Assembly: GCF_002368395.1 (NCBI RefSeq)
Contig: NZ_AP018254.1
Location: forward strand, 1,922,001-1,986,000
DNA from: Calothrix sp. NIES-3974
GTDB lineage: Bacteria; Cyanobacteriota; Cyanobacteriia; Cyanobacteriales; Nostocaceae
DNA: 64,000 nucleotides
Direction: 5' to 3'
Shown here: in pieces, positions 27,787-37,538 of the stretch
Layout: each line of letters opens with the position of its first letter
Position numbering within the stretch: the stretch's first letter is position 1
Program-made: the position numbers and the translations under genes
The notes under the pieces: generated by a model
Databases searched by the model: none
Told to the model about the DNA's origin: nothing
Seen by the model: the letters and a program-made list of their open reading frames with translations, nothing else

Positions 27787-29359
27787 CCTATCCATTACCC
27801 GGATCTTTCTTAACAAAAAGTAAAAATACTTAAAAGAAGACGAAAGGCTTGATAGGTATAGTTTTGAGAGAGGAAAGATAGGGTGTAAAAAATGGAAAAA
27901 TGGGCAGCAAGGGAATTGAAGCACTTGGATTTGGGAGATAAACGGCGAAACAAGCGTTTGATAAAGATGGTAGAAGATTTAGCAGCACAACCAACATCGA
28001 GTGTACCTCAAGCATGTGGGAGCGTAGCAGCGACAACAGCAGCATATGATTTGTGGAGTTCGCCGTATATAAAACCATCAGATATAAGCAATGGACATAT
28101 CAAAAGTACAATCGAAAGGGCAAAAGAACACGAGATAGTATTAGCAATACAAGACACAACAAATATGGATGTAACAAGTCATCCAGCAACAGAAGGAATT
28201 GGATATCTAGACCAGAGAAAAAGTTTAGGATTAAAAGTACATTCAACGTTATTATCAAGCATAAAAGGAGTTCCACTGGGAGTAATAGACCAACAAGTAT
28301 GGTCAAGAAATATCGAAGATTTAGGAATAGCAAAAACACGTAGAAAAAGACAAACAGAAGAAAAAGAAAGCCAAAGATGGTTGGAAGGGCTAGAGAGAAC
28401 AAATAAATTACTACCAGAAAAGATAAAAATCATAACAGTAGCAGACTCAGAAGCAGATATATTTGATTTATTTAATCAGGAAAGACCAGAAAATAGCCAC
28501 TTACTAATCAGAGGAACTCATAATAGAAAAGTTAGCCATACAGCGAATTATCTACATGAGGCGATCAGGTCAAGTCCAACTCAGGGAGAAGTAGAAGTCA
28601 AGGTAAGAAGAAATCCAGAAAGACCAGAAAGGATAGCAAAACTAACAATTAGATACGAAACAGTTGAAATAGAAGTACCAAAAAATAAGCTCGGGCGTTC
28701 GCTTTGTAAACCAGTAAAACTACAGGTGATATTAGCAGAAGAAAAGAGTCCACCATCGGAGATAAAACCAATCAGTTGGTTATTGTTAACGACATTGGAA
28801 ATTAATAGCCTTGAAGATGCGGTAAAATGTGTTGAATGGTATACATATCGTTGGTTAATCGAGCGTTATCACTATACATTGAAAAGCGGTTGTCGAATCG
28901 AGGAATTACAACTGGAGACAGGAAAACGCCTATCAATGGCATTAGCGACATATTCGATTGTGGCATGGCGATTATTATGGTTAACTTACCAAGCAAGGGA
29001 TAATCCAGAACAAAGTTGTGAAACGGTTTTAACTACAGTTGAATGGCAATCTTTATGTGTAAGTGTGAACAAAAACCCAATTCCACCAGATCAGCCACCA
29101 ACATTAAGAGAAGCTGTACGAATGATTGCTCGACTAGGTGGTTTTCTGGGTCGTAAAGGTGATGGGGAACCTGGAGTCAAGACGATTTGGAGAGGGTTAC
29201 GACGATTGCACGATATCGCCGTAACTTGGAAGCTAGCCCATCAAATCTAAATGCATACTTTCTGAGTTTTGTCTAATCTTAATGCTTAATCCCTCTACTG
29301 AAATCATTTCTATAATCGCTTTTCAGACTTTGTTAAGAAAGATGTGACTAATGGATAGG
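27787..29359 (+). mobile_element. IS4-family insertion sequence, 1573 bp
   Basis: The terminal inverted repeats are 31 bp with 27 identical positions. Both ends read CCTATCCATTA, five partly different bases, then ATCTTTCTTAACAAA (27787-27817; complement at 29329-29359). One intact transposase gene fills the element. No target duplication is seen: the left flank is CCAACTC and the right flank TTTACAA. The transposase is unusually rich in ATA and AGA codons compared with neighbouring genes, which fits recent arrival. Confidence 0.88.
27892..29250 (+). CDS. IS4-family (Tn5/IS50-like) transposase
   Basis: 452 residues, apparently complete. The N-terminal transposase DNA-binding domain reads WAARELKHLDLGDKRRNKRL. 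The DDE residues are D in LAIQDTTNMD, D in ITVADSEADIFD, and E in YTYRWLIERYHYTLK. The last of these fits the IS4 signature Y-x2-R-x3-E-x6-K exactly. It lies between the 31-bp inverted repeats of the element, so it may be active. Many ATA and AGA codons set it apart from its neighbours. Confidence 0.95.
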   Translation: MEKWAARELKHLDLGDKRRNKRLIKMVEDLAAQPTSSVPQACGSVAATTAAYDLWSSPYIKPSDISNGHIKSTIERAKEHEIVLAIQDTTNMDVTSHPATEGIGYLDQRKSLGLKVHSTLLSSIKGVPLGVIDQQVWSRNIEDLGIAKTRRKRQTEEKESQRWLEGLERTNKLLPEKIKIITVADSEADIFDLFNQERPENSHLLIRGTHNRKVSHTANYLHEAIRSSPTQGEVEVKVRRNPERPERIAKLTIRYETVEIEVPKNKLGRSLCKPVKLQVILAEEKSPPSEIKPISWLLLTTLEINSLEDAVKCVEWYTYRWLIERYHYTLKSGCRIEELQLETGKRLSMALATYSIVAWRLLWLTYQARDNPEQSCETVLTTVEWQSLCVSVNKNPIPPDQPPTLREAVRMIARLGGFLGRKGDGEPGVKTIWRGLRRLHDIAVTWKLAHQI

Positions 29360-29421
29360 TTTACAAGGGAGGAAATCGGGAATAGCTGCCGTTGTGATGT
29401 ACACTAGAATCCGTAAAATAA

Positions 29422-29555
29422 TTTTTCCCTAATCATTAGAGACGTAACATGTTTTTCCCTAATCATTAGAGACGTAACGTGTTTTTCCCCAATTATTTAG
29501 AGACGTAACATGTTTTTCCCCAATTATTAGAGACGTAACATGTTACGTCTCTACC
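29422..29555. repeat. Four tandem 30-31-bp repeats ending in a palindrome
   Basis: Four consecutive units begin TTTTTCCC and end in GAGACGTAACATG (29422-29451, 29452-29481, 29482-29512, 29513-29542). The last GAGACGTAAC then pairs with GTTACGTCTC that follows, giving a near-perfect palindrome up to about 29552. The block lies 40 bp before folD, between it and the IS, and looks like local amplification of the GAGACG palindrome family. Confidence 0.8.
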
Positions 29556-29594
29556 TGACGACCAAACTTTTTCCACCCATACTTACCGATTACG

Positions 29595-30467
29595 ATGAAT
29601 GCACCTACAGCAAAAATTCTGGATGGTAAAGCTTTAGCTGCCAAAATTCATGAAGAATTAGTCTACAAAATTTCCCAAGCCAAGGACAAAATTGGTAGAC
29701 CTCCAGGGTTAGCTGTGCTGATGGTGGGGGATAATCCAGCTTCAGCAGCTTATGTGCGTGGAAAGGAACGTGCTTGTGCCAAAATTGGGATTAGTTCCTT
29801 CGGTAAACATTTTCCCACCGAAACCAGCTTTGAGGAATTGAGTGATGCGATCGCCGAACTCAACCAAGATGAGCGAGTTGATGGCATCCTGGTTCAGTTA
29901 CCATTGCCTAATCATCTGGATAGTGTGGCTTTACTACATCAAATTTTGCCCGAAAAAGATGCCGATGGATTGCATCCGATGAATTTAGGTCATTTAGTGC
30001 GGGGAGAACCGGGTTTACGCAGTTGCACACCTGCTGGTGTCATGCGATTGTTGCACGAGTATAATATACCGATTGCCGGCAAACATGCGGTGGTAGTAGG
30101 TCGGAGTATTTTGGTGGGTAAACCTGTAGCCATGATGTTATTGGCAGAAAATGCGACGGTAACTGTTGCTCACTCTCAAACCGTCAATCTGAGCCAAATT
30201 ACCCAAACAGCTGATATTTTGATTGCCGCAGTTGGGCGATCGCAATTAATTTCTTCACAAATGGTAAAACCGGGCGCGGTTGTGGTAGATGTGGGAATAA
30301 ATCGTATTGTTGATGCTAGTGGGAATGCCCTACTTGTCGGCGATGTCGATTTTGAGAGTGTTTGTCGGGTAGCTGGGTATATTACTCCTGTTCCCGGTGG
30401 TGTTGGTCCAATGACCGTGGCGATTCTATTACAGAATACTGTTGATAGCTATCTCCAAAAAGTTTAG
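29595..30467 (+). CDS. folD: Bifunctional methylenetetrahydrofolate dehydrogenase / cyclohydrolase
   Basis: 290 residues, the normal FolD length. It interconverts 5,10-methylene- and 10-formyl-tetrahydrofolate using NADP. Signatures are the substrate region [18 protein letters not shown] with its Tyr and Lys, [20 protein letters not shown], the nucleotide loop [17 protein letters not shown], and the end motif [13 protein letters not shown]. It starts at ATG 29595. A tandem repeat block stands just upstream, where its promoter would be expected. Confidence 0.96.
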   Translation: MNAPTAKILDGKALAAKIHEELVYKISQAKDKIGRPPGLAVLMVGDNPASAAYVRGKERACAKIGISSFGKHFPTETSFEELSDAIAELNQDERVDGILVQLPLPNHLDSVALLHQILPEKDADGLHPMNLGHLVRGEPGLRSCTPAGVMRLLHEYNIPIAGKHAVVVGRSILVGKPVAMMLLAENATVTVAHSQTVNLSQITQTADILIAAVGRSQLISSQMVKPGAVVVDVGINRIVDASGNALLVGDVDFESVCRVAGYITPVPGGVGPMTVAILLQNTVDSYLQKV

Positions 30468-30680
30468 ATTTTCTTGATTTGTGGTGTGGGTTGTGAGTTA
30501 CTGCTGGAAATTTATGTTTACTGTTTTCAGTTAGTATTGTGACTGGTTAGCTCAGAAAAAATACGGGTATAAATCATGGATTTTTCCGGAACTGCTCTTA
30601 TAACCAAACAAATCTTAAAATCAACAAAACACCTCGAAATTTGTCACCAAAAATAACTTAAAAAAATAAGGATTTTCAGC

Positions 30681-31607
30681 ATGGTAGCAGCGGAGAATAT
30701 CCAAACCAACCAAACCTTAACTAAATTCGACCTCAAAGGTTATTTGAAAGAGCGAAAAGCTCTATGTGAAGCGGCTTTAGATGCATCGCTACCCGTGCAA
30801 TACCCAGAAAAAATCTACGAATCCATGCGATATTCCCTGTTAGCGGGGGGAAAGCGGTTACGACCCATTTTGTGCTTGGCTACCTGTGAAATGATGGGTG
30901 GAACAATCGAAATGGCAATGCCGACCGCGTGTGCATTAGAAATGATTCATACCATGTCCCTAATTCACGACGATTTACCAGCAATGGATAACGATGATTA
31001 TCGTCGCGGCAAATTGACCAACCATAAAGTCTACGGGGAAGATATTGCCATTCTTGCGGGAGATGGATTACTGACCTATGCCTTTGAGTATCCTGTTACA
31101 CAAACTAAAAACGTACCGGCGGAACGGTTGTTAAAAGTTGTAGCCAAACTAGCTAAGGCAGTAGGAGCAGAAGGGTTAGTCGGTGGACAGGTGGTGGATT
31201 TGGAATGCGAAGGTAAAACTGATACCAGTTTAGAGACATTAAACTATATCCACAATCATAAAACAGCCGCTTTATTAGAAGCCTGTGTGGTGTGCGGCGG
31301 AATTTTAGCGGGAGCATCAGAGGAAGACATCGAACGTCTATCACGTTATTCCCAAAATATCGGTTTAGCCTTCCAAATTATCGATGATATTTTAGATATT
31401 ACAGCTACCCAAGAGGAACTAGGTAAAAGCGTTGGTAAAGACATCGCCGCGCAAAAAGTCACCTATCCCAGTTTATGGGGAATTGAAAAATCCCGTCAAC
31501 AAGCCGAAGAGTTGATAGCAGCAGCTTGTCAGGAACTCCAACCCTACGGTGAAGCAGCTCAACCATTAATTGCGATCGCCCACTTTATCACCAATCGCAG
31601 TAATTAA
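30681..31607 (+). CDS. crtE: Geranylgeranyl diphosphate synthase
   Basis: 308 residues, short-chain trans-prenyltransferase. The two aspartate-rich motifs are [11 protein letters not shown] (first, with the CxxxDDxxxxD spacing of bacterial type II enzymes) and IIDDILDIT (second). [10 protein letters not shown] binds the allylic substrate. The product, GGPP, feeds carotenoids, chlorophyll phytol and plastoquinone. AAGGA nine bases before ATG 30681 supports the start. It is followed by the divergent PAP2 gene, a pairing common in cyanobacteria. Confidence 0.94.
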   Translation: MVAAENIQTNQTLTKFDLKGYLKERKALCEAALDASLPVQYPEKIYESMRYSLLAGGKRLRPILCLATCEMMGGTIEMAMPTACALEMIHTMSLIHDDLPAMDNDDYRRGKLTNHKVYGEDIAILAGDGLLTYAFEYPVTQTKNVPAERLLKVVAKLAKAVGAEGLVGGQVVDLECEGKTDTSLETLNYIHNHKTAALLEACVVCGGILAGASEEDIERLSRYSQNIGLAFQIIDDILDITATQEELGKSVGKDIAAQKVTYPSLWGIEKSRQQAEELIAAACQELQPYGEAAQPLIAIAHFITNRSN

Positions 31608-31757
31608 CCTCAACCCAAACACACCCCTAAAATCAGCCCATCCTCACATTTGAGTAAAAAACCATAACACGGTAAAGTTGGAATACAAGGTTGCATCCCA
31701 TACTTTATTTAAACCTCAACCACTGGTAATATTTATTCACTTTATTTCCGAAAAACC

Positions 31758-32219
31758 ATGCAGGACATAGGCGACATCTTCCAAAACCGGGTGCTGCTGG
31801 TTGCCCTGGTAGCTTGTATCATTGCCCAAGCAATTAAATTGATTGTGGAGATCATCAAAAATCGTAAACTCGATATCCGTGTGCTGGTAACGACCGGAGG
31901 AATGCCTAGCGCTCACTCGGCTTTGGTGACAGCATTAGCGGCTGGAGTTGGACAAACCATTGGTTGGCAAACACCAGATTTTGCCTTGGCAATGGTATTT
32001 GCTATTATTGTCATGTATGATGCTGCTGGAGTCCGTCAAGCCGCAGGGAAACAAGCCCGTATCCTGAATCAAATGATGGATGAACTATTTGATGATAAAC
32101 ACGAGTTTAGCCAAGACAAACTGAAGGAGTTACTTGGGCACACCCCCGTACAGGTCATAGCAGGTTCGGCATTAGGAGTAATGATTTCTTGGCTTGCTCG
32201 CTCTGCCTATGTTTTTTAA
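31758..32219 (+). CDS. Divergent PAP2 family protein (DUF212)
   Basis: 153 residues with three or four membrane helices. GGMPSAHSALVTALAAG resembles the SxxxSxH region of PAP2 phosphatases, and VMYDAAGVRQAAGKQA is the second family signature. Members are thought to act on lipid or isoprenoid diphosphates, but this is not established. The position after crtE supports an isoprenoid-linked role. Confidence 0.88.
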   Translation: MQDIGDIFQNRVLLVALVACIIAQAIKLIVEIIKNRKLDIRVLVTTGGMPSAHSALVTALAAGVGQTIGWQTPDFALAMVFAIIVMYDAAGVRQAAGKQARILNQMMDELFDDKHEFSQDKLKELLGHTPVQVIAGSALGVMISWLARSAYVF

Positions 32220-32350
32220 ACCTGTAGCTGGTTGTGTACAGGCTGTAAATTTTTCATCAAAAAAAGTCACTGATTTCTACGAAACAAGTGTATAAATATG
32301 ACAAGATGCAGCAGCACTAAAAATCCAAAATCTAAAATTCGGAGAAGGTG

Positions 32351-32632
32351 ATGAATGTCTTTGGTATCGGCTTGCCAGAAATGGCCCTAATTATGGTAGT
32401 GGCGTTATTAGTATTTGGACCGAAGAAACTACCAGAAATTGGACGTAGTTTAGGGAAAGCGATTCGCGGTTTTCAAGAAGCATCAAGGGAGTTTCAAGAA
32501 GAATTTCAACGGGAAGCAAATCAAATTCAAGAATCAGTGAAAACAACTGCAGAAATTGAACCCAAGCAAATTTCTCCCGCCACTACAGAAGAGGTAAAAA
32601 CAGAAGTGAGTGAAACGGAGAAAGTTTCATAG
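32351..32632 (+). CDS. tatA: Twin-arginine translocase subunit TatA/E
   Basis: 93 residues. A short N-terminal membrane helix (PEMALIMVVALLVFGP) is followed by the hinge FGPKKLPEIGRSLGKAIRGF and an amphipathic helix, then an acidic, Glu-rich tail. This is the TatA/E pattern: pore-forming subunits that export folded proteins across thylakoid and plasma membranes. ATG 32351 is chosen, with GGAGAAGG directly upstream; a TCCAAAATC heptad tract precedes that. Confidence 0.92.
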   Translation: MNVFGIGLPEMALIMVVALLVFGPKKLPEIGRSLGKAIRGFQEASREFQEEFQREANQIQESVKTTAEIEPKQISPATTEEVKTEVSETEKVS

Positions 32633-32847
32633 TGGCAGTAATAGGGAATAGGGAATGGGCAACAGTTTCACTCCGAATATTCCCATTTTTTTAATTTGAT
32701 TTAATACTATTTCACTCAAATTTTCACACATTTTCTTCCCCCGAATTCCCTGCTCCCCAAAATGCATCAACTCCAAAGCGAAACGCTGTAAGCCTTATAT
32801 TTATTTTTAGGACTTACGCACTTAAATTTATATAAAACAAGACTTTG

Positions 32848-33480
32848 ATGTCTCAAGCAACGGAAAAAAAGTTAGTTATACCTCAGTTAATAGTTGGTTT
32901 AGGTAATCCAGAACCAAAATACGACGATACCCGTCATAATATAGGTTTTGCAGCTATTGATGCTTTGGCTAAAACCTGGGGAATTTCACTAACCGAAAAC
33001 CGCAAATTTCAAGGCGAATTTGGTGAGGGAATGGCAATCAATGGTGAAAAAATTCGCCTACTTAAACCATTGACCTACATGAATCGTTCCGGACAGTCCA
33101 TAGTAGCTGTTACCCAGTGGTATAAAATTTTACCAGAATCGGTATTAGTCATTTACGACGATATGGATTTACCGATTGGCAAAACCAGGTTACGTCTTTC
33201 TGGTTCTGCGGGTGGACACAACGGGATGAAAAGCGCGATCGCTCATTTGCACAGTGATAATTTTCCCCGCTTACGAATCGGGATTGGCAAACCAAAAAAG
33301 GATGGGGATAGTGGAACTGTTTCCCATGTGCTTGGGAAATTTTCTCAAGAAGAAGCCAACTTGATGAAGGAAGTATTAGGTTTTGTCGTAGAGTGTACGG
33401 AACTGTGTTTAAAGCAAGGTGTGGAAATGGCGATGAATCGCTGTAATAGTAAAGTAATTTCCCTCAATCAGGATAGTTAA
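32848..33480 (+). CDS. pth: Peptidyl-tRNA hydrolase
   Basis: 210 residues. It releases peptides from peptidyl-tRNA that has dropped off the ribosome. The catalytic His is H30 in KYDDTRHNIGF; other signatures are LKPLTYMNRSGQS, VIYDDMDLPIGK and GSAGGHNGMKS. ATG 32848 is preferred over TTG 32845. It is separated from tatA by about 215 bp that contain no gene. Confidence 0.95.
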   Translation: MSQATEKKLVIPQLIVGLGNPEPKYDDTRHNIGFAAIDALAKTWGISLTENRKFQGEFGEGMAINGEKIRLLKPLTYMNRSGQSIVAVTQWYKILPESVLVIYDDMDLPIGKTRLRLSGSAGGHNGMKSAIAHLHSDNFPRLRIGIGKPKKDGDSGTVSHVLGKFSQEEANLMKEVLGFVVECTELCLKQGVEMAMNRCNSKVISLNQDS

Positions 33481-33485
33481 AAAGC

Positions 33486-33630
33486 AACAGGTTAATTACA
33501 AATTACGTAGACGCGTAGCGGGTATTACGTACGCAAAGCGTTGCCACCGGCTATTACGTAGACGCGAAGCGGCTTGCCGCAGGCTATTACGTAGCTTGCT
33601 TCCCGCGTAGCGGGTATTACGAATTACAAA
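33486..33630. repeat. ATTACG / GCGTAGCGGG repeat block
   Basis: A mosaic of ATTACAAATTACGTAGACG, GCGTAGCGGGTATTACGTA, GCAAAGCGTTGCC and GGCTATTACGTAG units with internal palindromes. It is related to the blocks at 15.6 and 16.7 kb and fills the whole gap between pth and the hydrolase gene. Confidence 0.75.
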
Positions 33631-33641
33631 TTACTTATCCG

Positions 33642-34421
33642 ATGTCTACAAATATTATTAATATTATTATTTACAGTTCCTTAGCATTAAATCTGATTTT
33701 CAGCTTGATTTTATTAACTTTACTAATAAGTAAAGGAGGCTGGAAATACCTCACTCAAAAAATCTGGAACTTCAGCAACCATCAACAGCTAAATTACGAC
33801 AATACTTTCACACCCTATTACATCCATAAAAGTCATCAATTTGAAATTCTTGCCAACCCCCATCATCAAAAGATAGTTTTATTAGGTGATAGTCTTACCG
33901 ATGAAGGGGAATGGGTTGAATTATTAGCAAATCCCCATGTGATTAATCGTGGGATTTCCGGAGATACCACCATCAGAGTCTGGAAAAGAATATCAGCAAT
34001 TATTAAAATCCAACCTCAGCAATTATTTCTGATGATTGGAGTAAATGACTTAGTAAACACCAATAAATCATTAACCCAGATAACCCAGGATTATCGACAA
34101 CTCATCCAAACCATAACCACCCAACTACCATCAACAGAAATATTTTTGCAAAGTATTATCCCCGTGAACACCACCCTTGCAACATTCTTGCGTACTCGTC
34201 CCCGTCCACAGGTTAGTCAGGATATTCTCACCCTCAACCAAAACATCCAAGCGATCGCCCAGGAATTTCAATGTGAATACCTTGACATTTATTCCCATCT
34301 AGCCGACGAACACCACCAACTACTCCCAGAATGTACCACCGATGGTATCCATCTCAACGGCGAAGGATATAAAATTTGGGCTGGGATACTGAAACAGAGA
34401 ATACAGAATCCATCAGGTTAA
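33642..34421 (+). CDS. GDSL/SGNH-family hydrolase
   Basis: 259 residues. An N-terminal membrane helix (about residues 8-30) would anchor it to the membrane. The SGNH blocks are VLLGDSLTDEGEW (nucleophile S84), NRGISGDTT, MIGVNDLVN and DGIHLNGEGY with the Asp-His pair. Such enzymes are esterases, lipases or acyltransferases; the substrate here is unknown. The gene is preceded by a repeat block that may have displaced its original promoter region. Confidence 0.88.
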   Translation: MSTNIINIIIYSSLALNLIFSLILLTLLISKGGWKYLTQKIWNFSNHQQLNYDNTFTPYYIHKSHQFEILANPHHQKIVLLGDSLTDEGEWVELLANPHVINRGISGDTTIRVWKRISAIIKIQPQQLFLMIGVNDLVNTNKSLTQITQDYRQLIQTITTQLPSTEIFLQSIIPVNTTLATFLRTRPRPQVSQDILTLNQNIQAIAQEFQCEYLDIYSHLADEHHQLLPECTTDGIHLNGEGYKIWAGILKQRIQNPSG

Positions 34422-34684
34422 TTTTTCCTCTACTGGTCTATCCCATAGTGATGAGGAAGCCACGAAAAAGTGTTAACATAAGGGCGCTAAAGTGCTACTA
34501 TACGCCTTTCCTCACCCATCAAAATTAATGGGACAGACCACTACTCCCGACACCCAACTCCCTAAAACATTTTAGAGATTTGCTCCAAATCTGAATATGG
34601 GATACTCATGATTGTGTCAAGCTTTGATAATCGCAATTTTGTAGTATTTTTGAATGAGAGTCTGTATATAGATTGGGGTATTGA

Positions 34685-35476
34685 ATGAAACCGTTCCTCC
34701 ACAAGAAAAGCCGCACACAGCAGGTTTGCGAACATCAAGGAAATTTACAGCCAAATACCTTGGGTGCCAAATTTCGTCCGTGGCAACAAATTTTTTTGAG
34801 TGCCATTATTACTGGTATAATGGCCCTATCCCTGTTTGTAGCACCAGCATTTGCAACGGGTGTCTATGAAATTCCCCCCCTAACACCGGATACCTGGGTT
34901 GTGGATGAAGGAGAAGTAATTAGCCGCATTAATGAGGGTAAAATTAGTAGCGCCTTGGCTGATTTAGCAGCAAAAACTGGTAATCAAGTCAGATTTGTCA
35001 CTGTACATCGCTTAGATTACGGGGAAACAGCAGAAAGCTTCACCAAAGCCTTGTTTAAACAGTGGTTTGCCGACGAACAAGCACAAGCCAATCAAGTTAT
35101 CCTCATGTTGGATACTGTCACCAATAACTCAGCCATCGTTGCAGGAGAAGGGGTAAAATCCTTGCTCACAGACGAAATTGCTGCAAGTGTTGCCAATGAA
35201 ACCCTGCTAGTCCCCCTACGAGACGGAGATAAATACAATCAAGCATTTTTAGACGCAAGCGATCGCCTAGTTGCAGTACTATCTGGTCAAGAAGACCCCG
35301 GTCCTCCACAGGTTAAAGACGACATCCAAGTGGAAGGTACTTACATGAGTGCGGAGGAAAGCAAGGAAAAAAGAGGTAACTCCACAGCTTGGGTAGTCGG
35401 ATTACTCATTGCTGCTACCATTATCCCGATGGCAACCTATTATATCTATCTAGTATTTGCACCCAATAGTCAGTAA
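34685..35476 (+). CDS. psb32: Photosystem II repair protein Psb32 (TPM domain)
   Basis: 263 residues. An N-terminal membrane/signal segment (about 38-58, ending APAFATG) is followed by a TPM domain at about 65-200 (WVVDEGEVISRINEGKI, VRFVTVHRLDYGE). A C-terminal membrane helix lies at about 235-258. This layout is that of cyanobacterial Psb32, a thylakoid protein that protects photosystem II and speeds its repair. It is a lumen-facing protein by topology. A strong stem-loop follows the gene. Confidence 0.88.
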   Translation: MKPFLHKKSRTQQVCEHQGNLQPNTLGAKFRPWQQIFLSAIITGIMALSLFVAPAFATGVYEIPPLTPDTWVVDEGEVISRINEGKISSALADLAAKTGNQVRFVTVHRLDYGETAESFTKALFKQWFADEQAQANQVILMLDTVTNNSAIVAGEGVKSLLTDEIAASVANETLLVPLRDGDKYNQAFLDASDRLVAVLSGQEDPGPPQVKDDIQVEGTYMSAEESKEKRGNSTAWVVGLLIAATIIPMATYYIYLVFAPNSQ

Positions 35477-35486
35477 AACTTTAACA

Positions 35487-35525
35487 GGAGTTACCCACGA
35501 AATACTGATGAAATGTGGGTACTCC
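35487..35525 (+). terminator. Stem-loop after psb32
   Basis: GGAGTTACCCAC (35487-35498) pairs with GTGGGTACTCC (35515-35525) with one bulge. No T-run follows, so it is a probable 3'-end or RNA-stability structure rather than a classic terminator. Confidence 0.45.
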
Positions 35526-35739
35526 CTTACTTACCCCAGCATATAAAGATACAAGGCTATCGAGTTGCATAAAAATTGAGAAAATTCGATCTTGATTTAT
35601 AAAATCTGCAAATAAATTTTAAAAAAATATAAAAAACACTGTATACTAAGCATTAATACTGAAGTCAAACCGATTTTTAGATTGGATTAAATTTAGTATA
35701 TTTTTCCTCAAACCCCTTCTCTAAATATCTCTACATCCA

Positions 35740-37266
35740 ATGAAAGTGCAAACAATTGGTATTATTGGTGCTGGAATTAGTGGTTTAGTTGCAGCCAAAA
35801 CTTTTTTACAAGCAGGATACAAAGTGACTGTTTTTGAAAAGCTGGCAAATTTAGGTGGAGTCTGGGAGAAATCCCGCACTTATCCAGGTTTAACGACCCA
35901 AAATAACCGAGATACCTTTTGTTTTAGTGATTATCCCATGCCACAAACATTTGCGGAATGGCCAACAGCAGCACAAATGCGTCAGTATTTGCAATCCTAT
36001 GCAGATGATTTTGGTGTTACAGAACATATCCTTTTCAATACAGAAGTTATACACATATCTGATGAATCGTTAGAGAGTTCTGGAAACTGGAAAGTGAGAG
36101 TCAATACCGGAGGACAGGAAAAAATATATGAATTCGATTTTGTTTTAGTTTGTAATGGTCTATATAATGTTCCGAAAATACCTCAAATTCCCGGAATAGA
36201 TGAATTTACTAATGCTGGTGGACAGGTAATTCATTCTACCGAATTTAATCAAATTGAGAAAATAAAAAATAAACGAGTAATAGTAGTAGGATTTGGTAAG
36301 TCTGCTTCGGATATCGCTAGTATTGCTGCCGAAAATGCCAGTAAATGTGATTTAGTATATCGTCAAGCTATTTGGAGATTACCGAAATATTTACTCGGGA
36401 AAATTAATATTAAAAATATTTTATTAACCCGCTTTTCTGAGTCATGGCTACCCTACCGAGAATTACGCGGTGGAGAGAAACTATTACATACAATTGGTAA
36501 ACCTATAGTTTGGGCTTTTTGGCGAACCAATGAAATGGTTATCCGTCAACAGTTGCGGCTAGATGAATGCAATATGCTGCCGAATTTACCATTAAATGCG
36601 GTTGATTGTTCTTCGGGAATTGCGGGAGATAATTTTTTTGAATATGTACGAACAGGGAAAATCATTGCTCACAAAACAAAAATTACCCGTTATACTTCAG
36701 AAGGCGTAGAGTTAGAAAATGGAGAGAAGATAAAGGCTGATATAGTTATTTTTGGTACAGGTTTTCGTCAAGATATTTCGTTCTTACCAGAAAAATATCG
36801 CCAGAAAATATTAAATAATCAAGGACATTTTCAGCTTTACCGTCATTTGATTCATCCTGAAATTCCTCACCTGGGTTTTGTTGGTTATAACACTAGTTTC
36901 TTTTCTCAGTTAACTTCTGAAGTGGGAGCTTGGTGGTTATTGGATTATATTGAAGGTTATGTGAAGTTACCAAGTCAGTCGGAAATGGAGGCAGAAATTC
37001 AGGCTGACTATGTGTGGATGCAAAAGCAATTAAATAAAACAAATGATGCAAGTGGAGCTTGTATTTCTCCTTTCAGTTTACGTCATGTGGAAACACTACT
37101 AGAAGATATGGGTGTAGATACAAAGAAGGATTTGTGGAAGAGTATCACACAAGTTATGCAACCCCTTGACCCAACAATATACAACGAAGTTCGTCAACAA
37201 ATCCAATCTAAAAGACGTACAGAAAAAGAACATGAAAGCATGAAAAAATTGGTGTCTTTAAATTAA
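35740..37266 (+). CDS. Flavin-containing monooxygenase-like protein
   Basis: 508 residues. The FAD-binding GxGxxG is IIGAGISGLVAAK near the N-terminus, and NLGGVWEKSRTYPG is typical of FMO/BVMO enzymes. GGQVIHSTEF resembles the FMO fingerprint, followed by the NADP site VVVGFGKSASDIAS. The motif VIFGTGFRQDI precedes the C-terminal part. The substrate cannot be told. It stands alone, with AT-rich DNA upstream and repeats downstream. Confidence 0.85.
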   Translation: MKVQTIGIIGAGISGLVAAKTFLQAGYKVTVFEKLANLGGVWEKSRTYPGLTTQNNRDTFCFSDYPMPQTFAEWPTAAQMRQYLQSYADDFGVTEHILFNTEVIHISDESLESSGNWKVRVNTGGQEKIYEFDFVLVCNGLYNVPKIPQIPGIDEFTNAGGQVIHSTEFNQIEKIKNKRVIVVGFGKSASDIASIAAENASKCDLVYRQAIWRLPKYLLGKINIKNILLTRFSESWLPYRELRGGEKLLHTIGKPIVWAFWRTNEMVIRQQLRLDECNMLPNLPLNAVDCSSGIAGDNFFEYVRTGKIIAHKTKITRYTSEGVELENGEKIKADIVIFGTGFRQDISFLPEKYRQKILNNQGHFQLYRHLIHPEIPHLGFVGYNTSFFSQLTSEVGAWWLLDYIEGYVKLPSQSEMEAEIQADYVWMQKQLNKTNDASGACISPFSLRHVETLLEDMGVDTKKDLWKSITQVMQPLDPTIYNEVRQQIQSKRRTEKEHESMKKLVSLN

Positions 37267-37375
37267 TGTGAGTACTCATACGGAGATAGACTCATTGGGG
37301 GAACCCCCATCATATTGCGTAGCGATTGATGGTGGGTAAGTGAGTGGGTGGTAAAATTGTCATTGAGATTAGGGA

Positions 37376-37494
37376 GTAGAGACGACCCGTCGGGTTGTCT
37401 GTACAGGGAGTAGGGAGAGACGCGATATATCGCGTCTGTACGCCGAATGAACGGTCACGTTGCGGTTTTATGTTTAATTGTACCTACCTACTTA
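37376..37494. repeat. GAGACG palindromes and 90-bp dispersed repeat, copy 1
   Basis: GTAGAGACGACCC/GGGTTGTCTGTAC occupies 37376-37404. From 37405 to 37494 there is a 90-bp unit that includes GAGACGCGATATATCGCGTC and GCCGAATGA. It matches 58462-58551 at about 83 of 90 positions. Confidence 0.8.
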
Positions 37495-37538
37495 ACGTCC
37501 TGAAGGGACATAGGGTAAATTGCTTTAGTTGGGAAGAA

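Noticed and set aside
27778-29368. Target-site duplication around the IS4-family element
   Set aside because: The left and right flanking bases do not match over 5-12 positions; none is claimed.
29422-29555. Possible second CRISPR array
   Set aside because: The units are directly joined without spacers and belong to the GAGACG palindrome family, so this is a tandem repeat.
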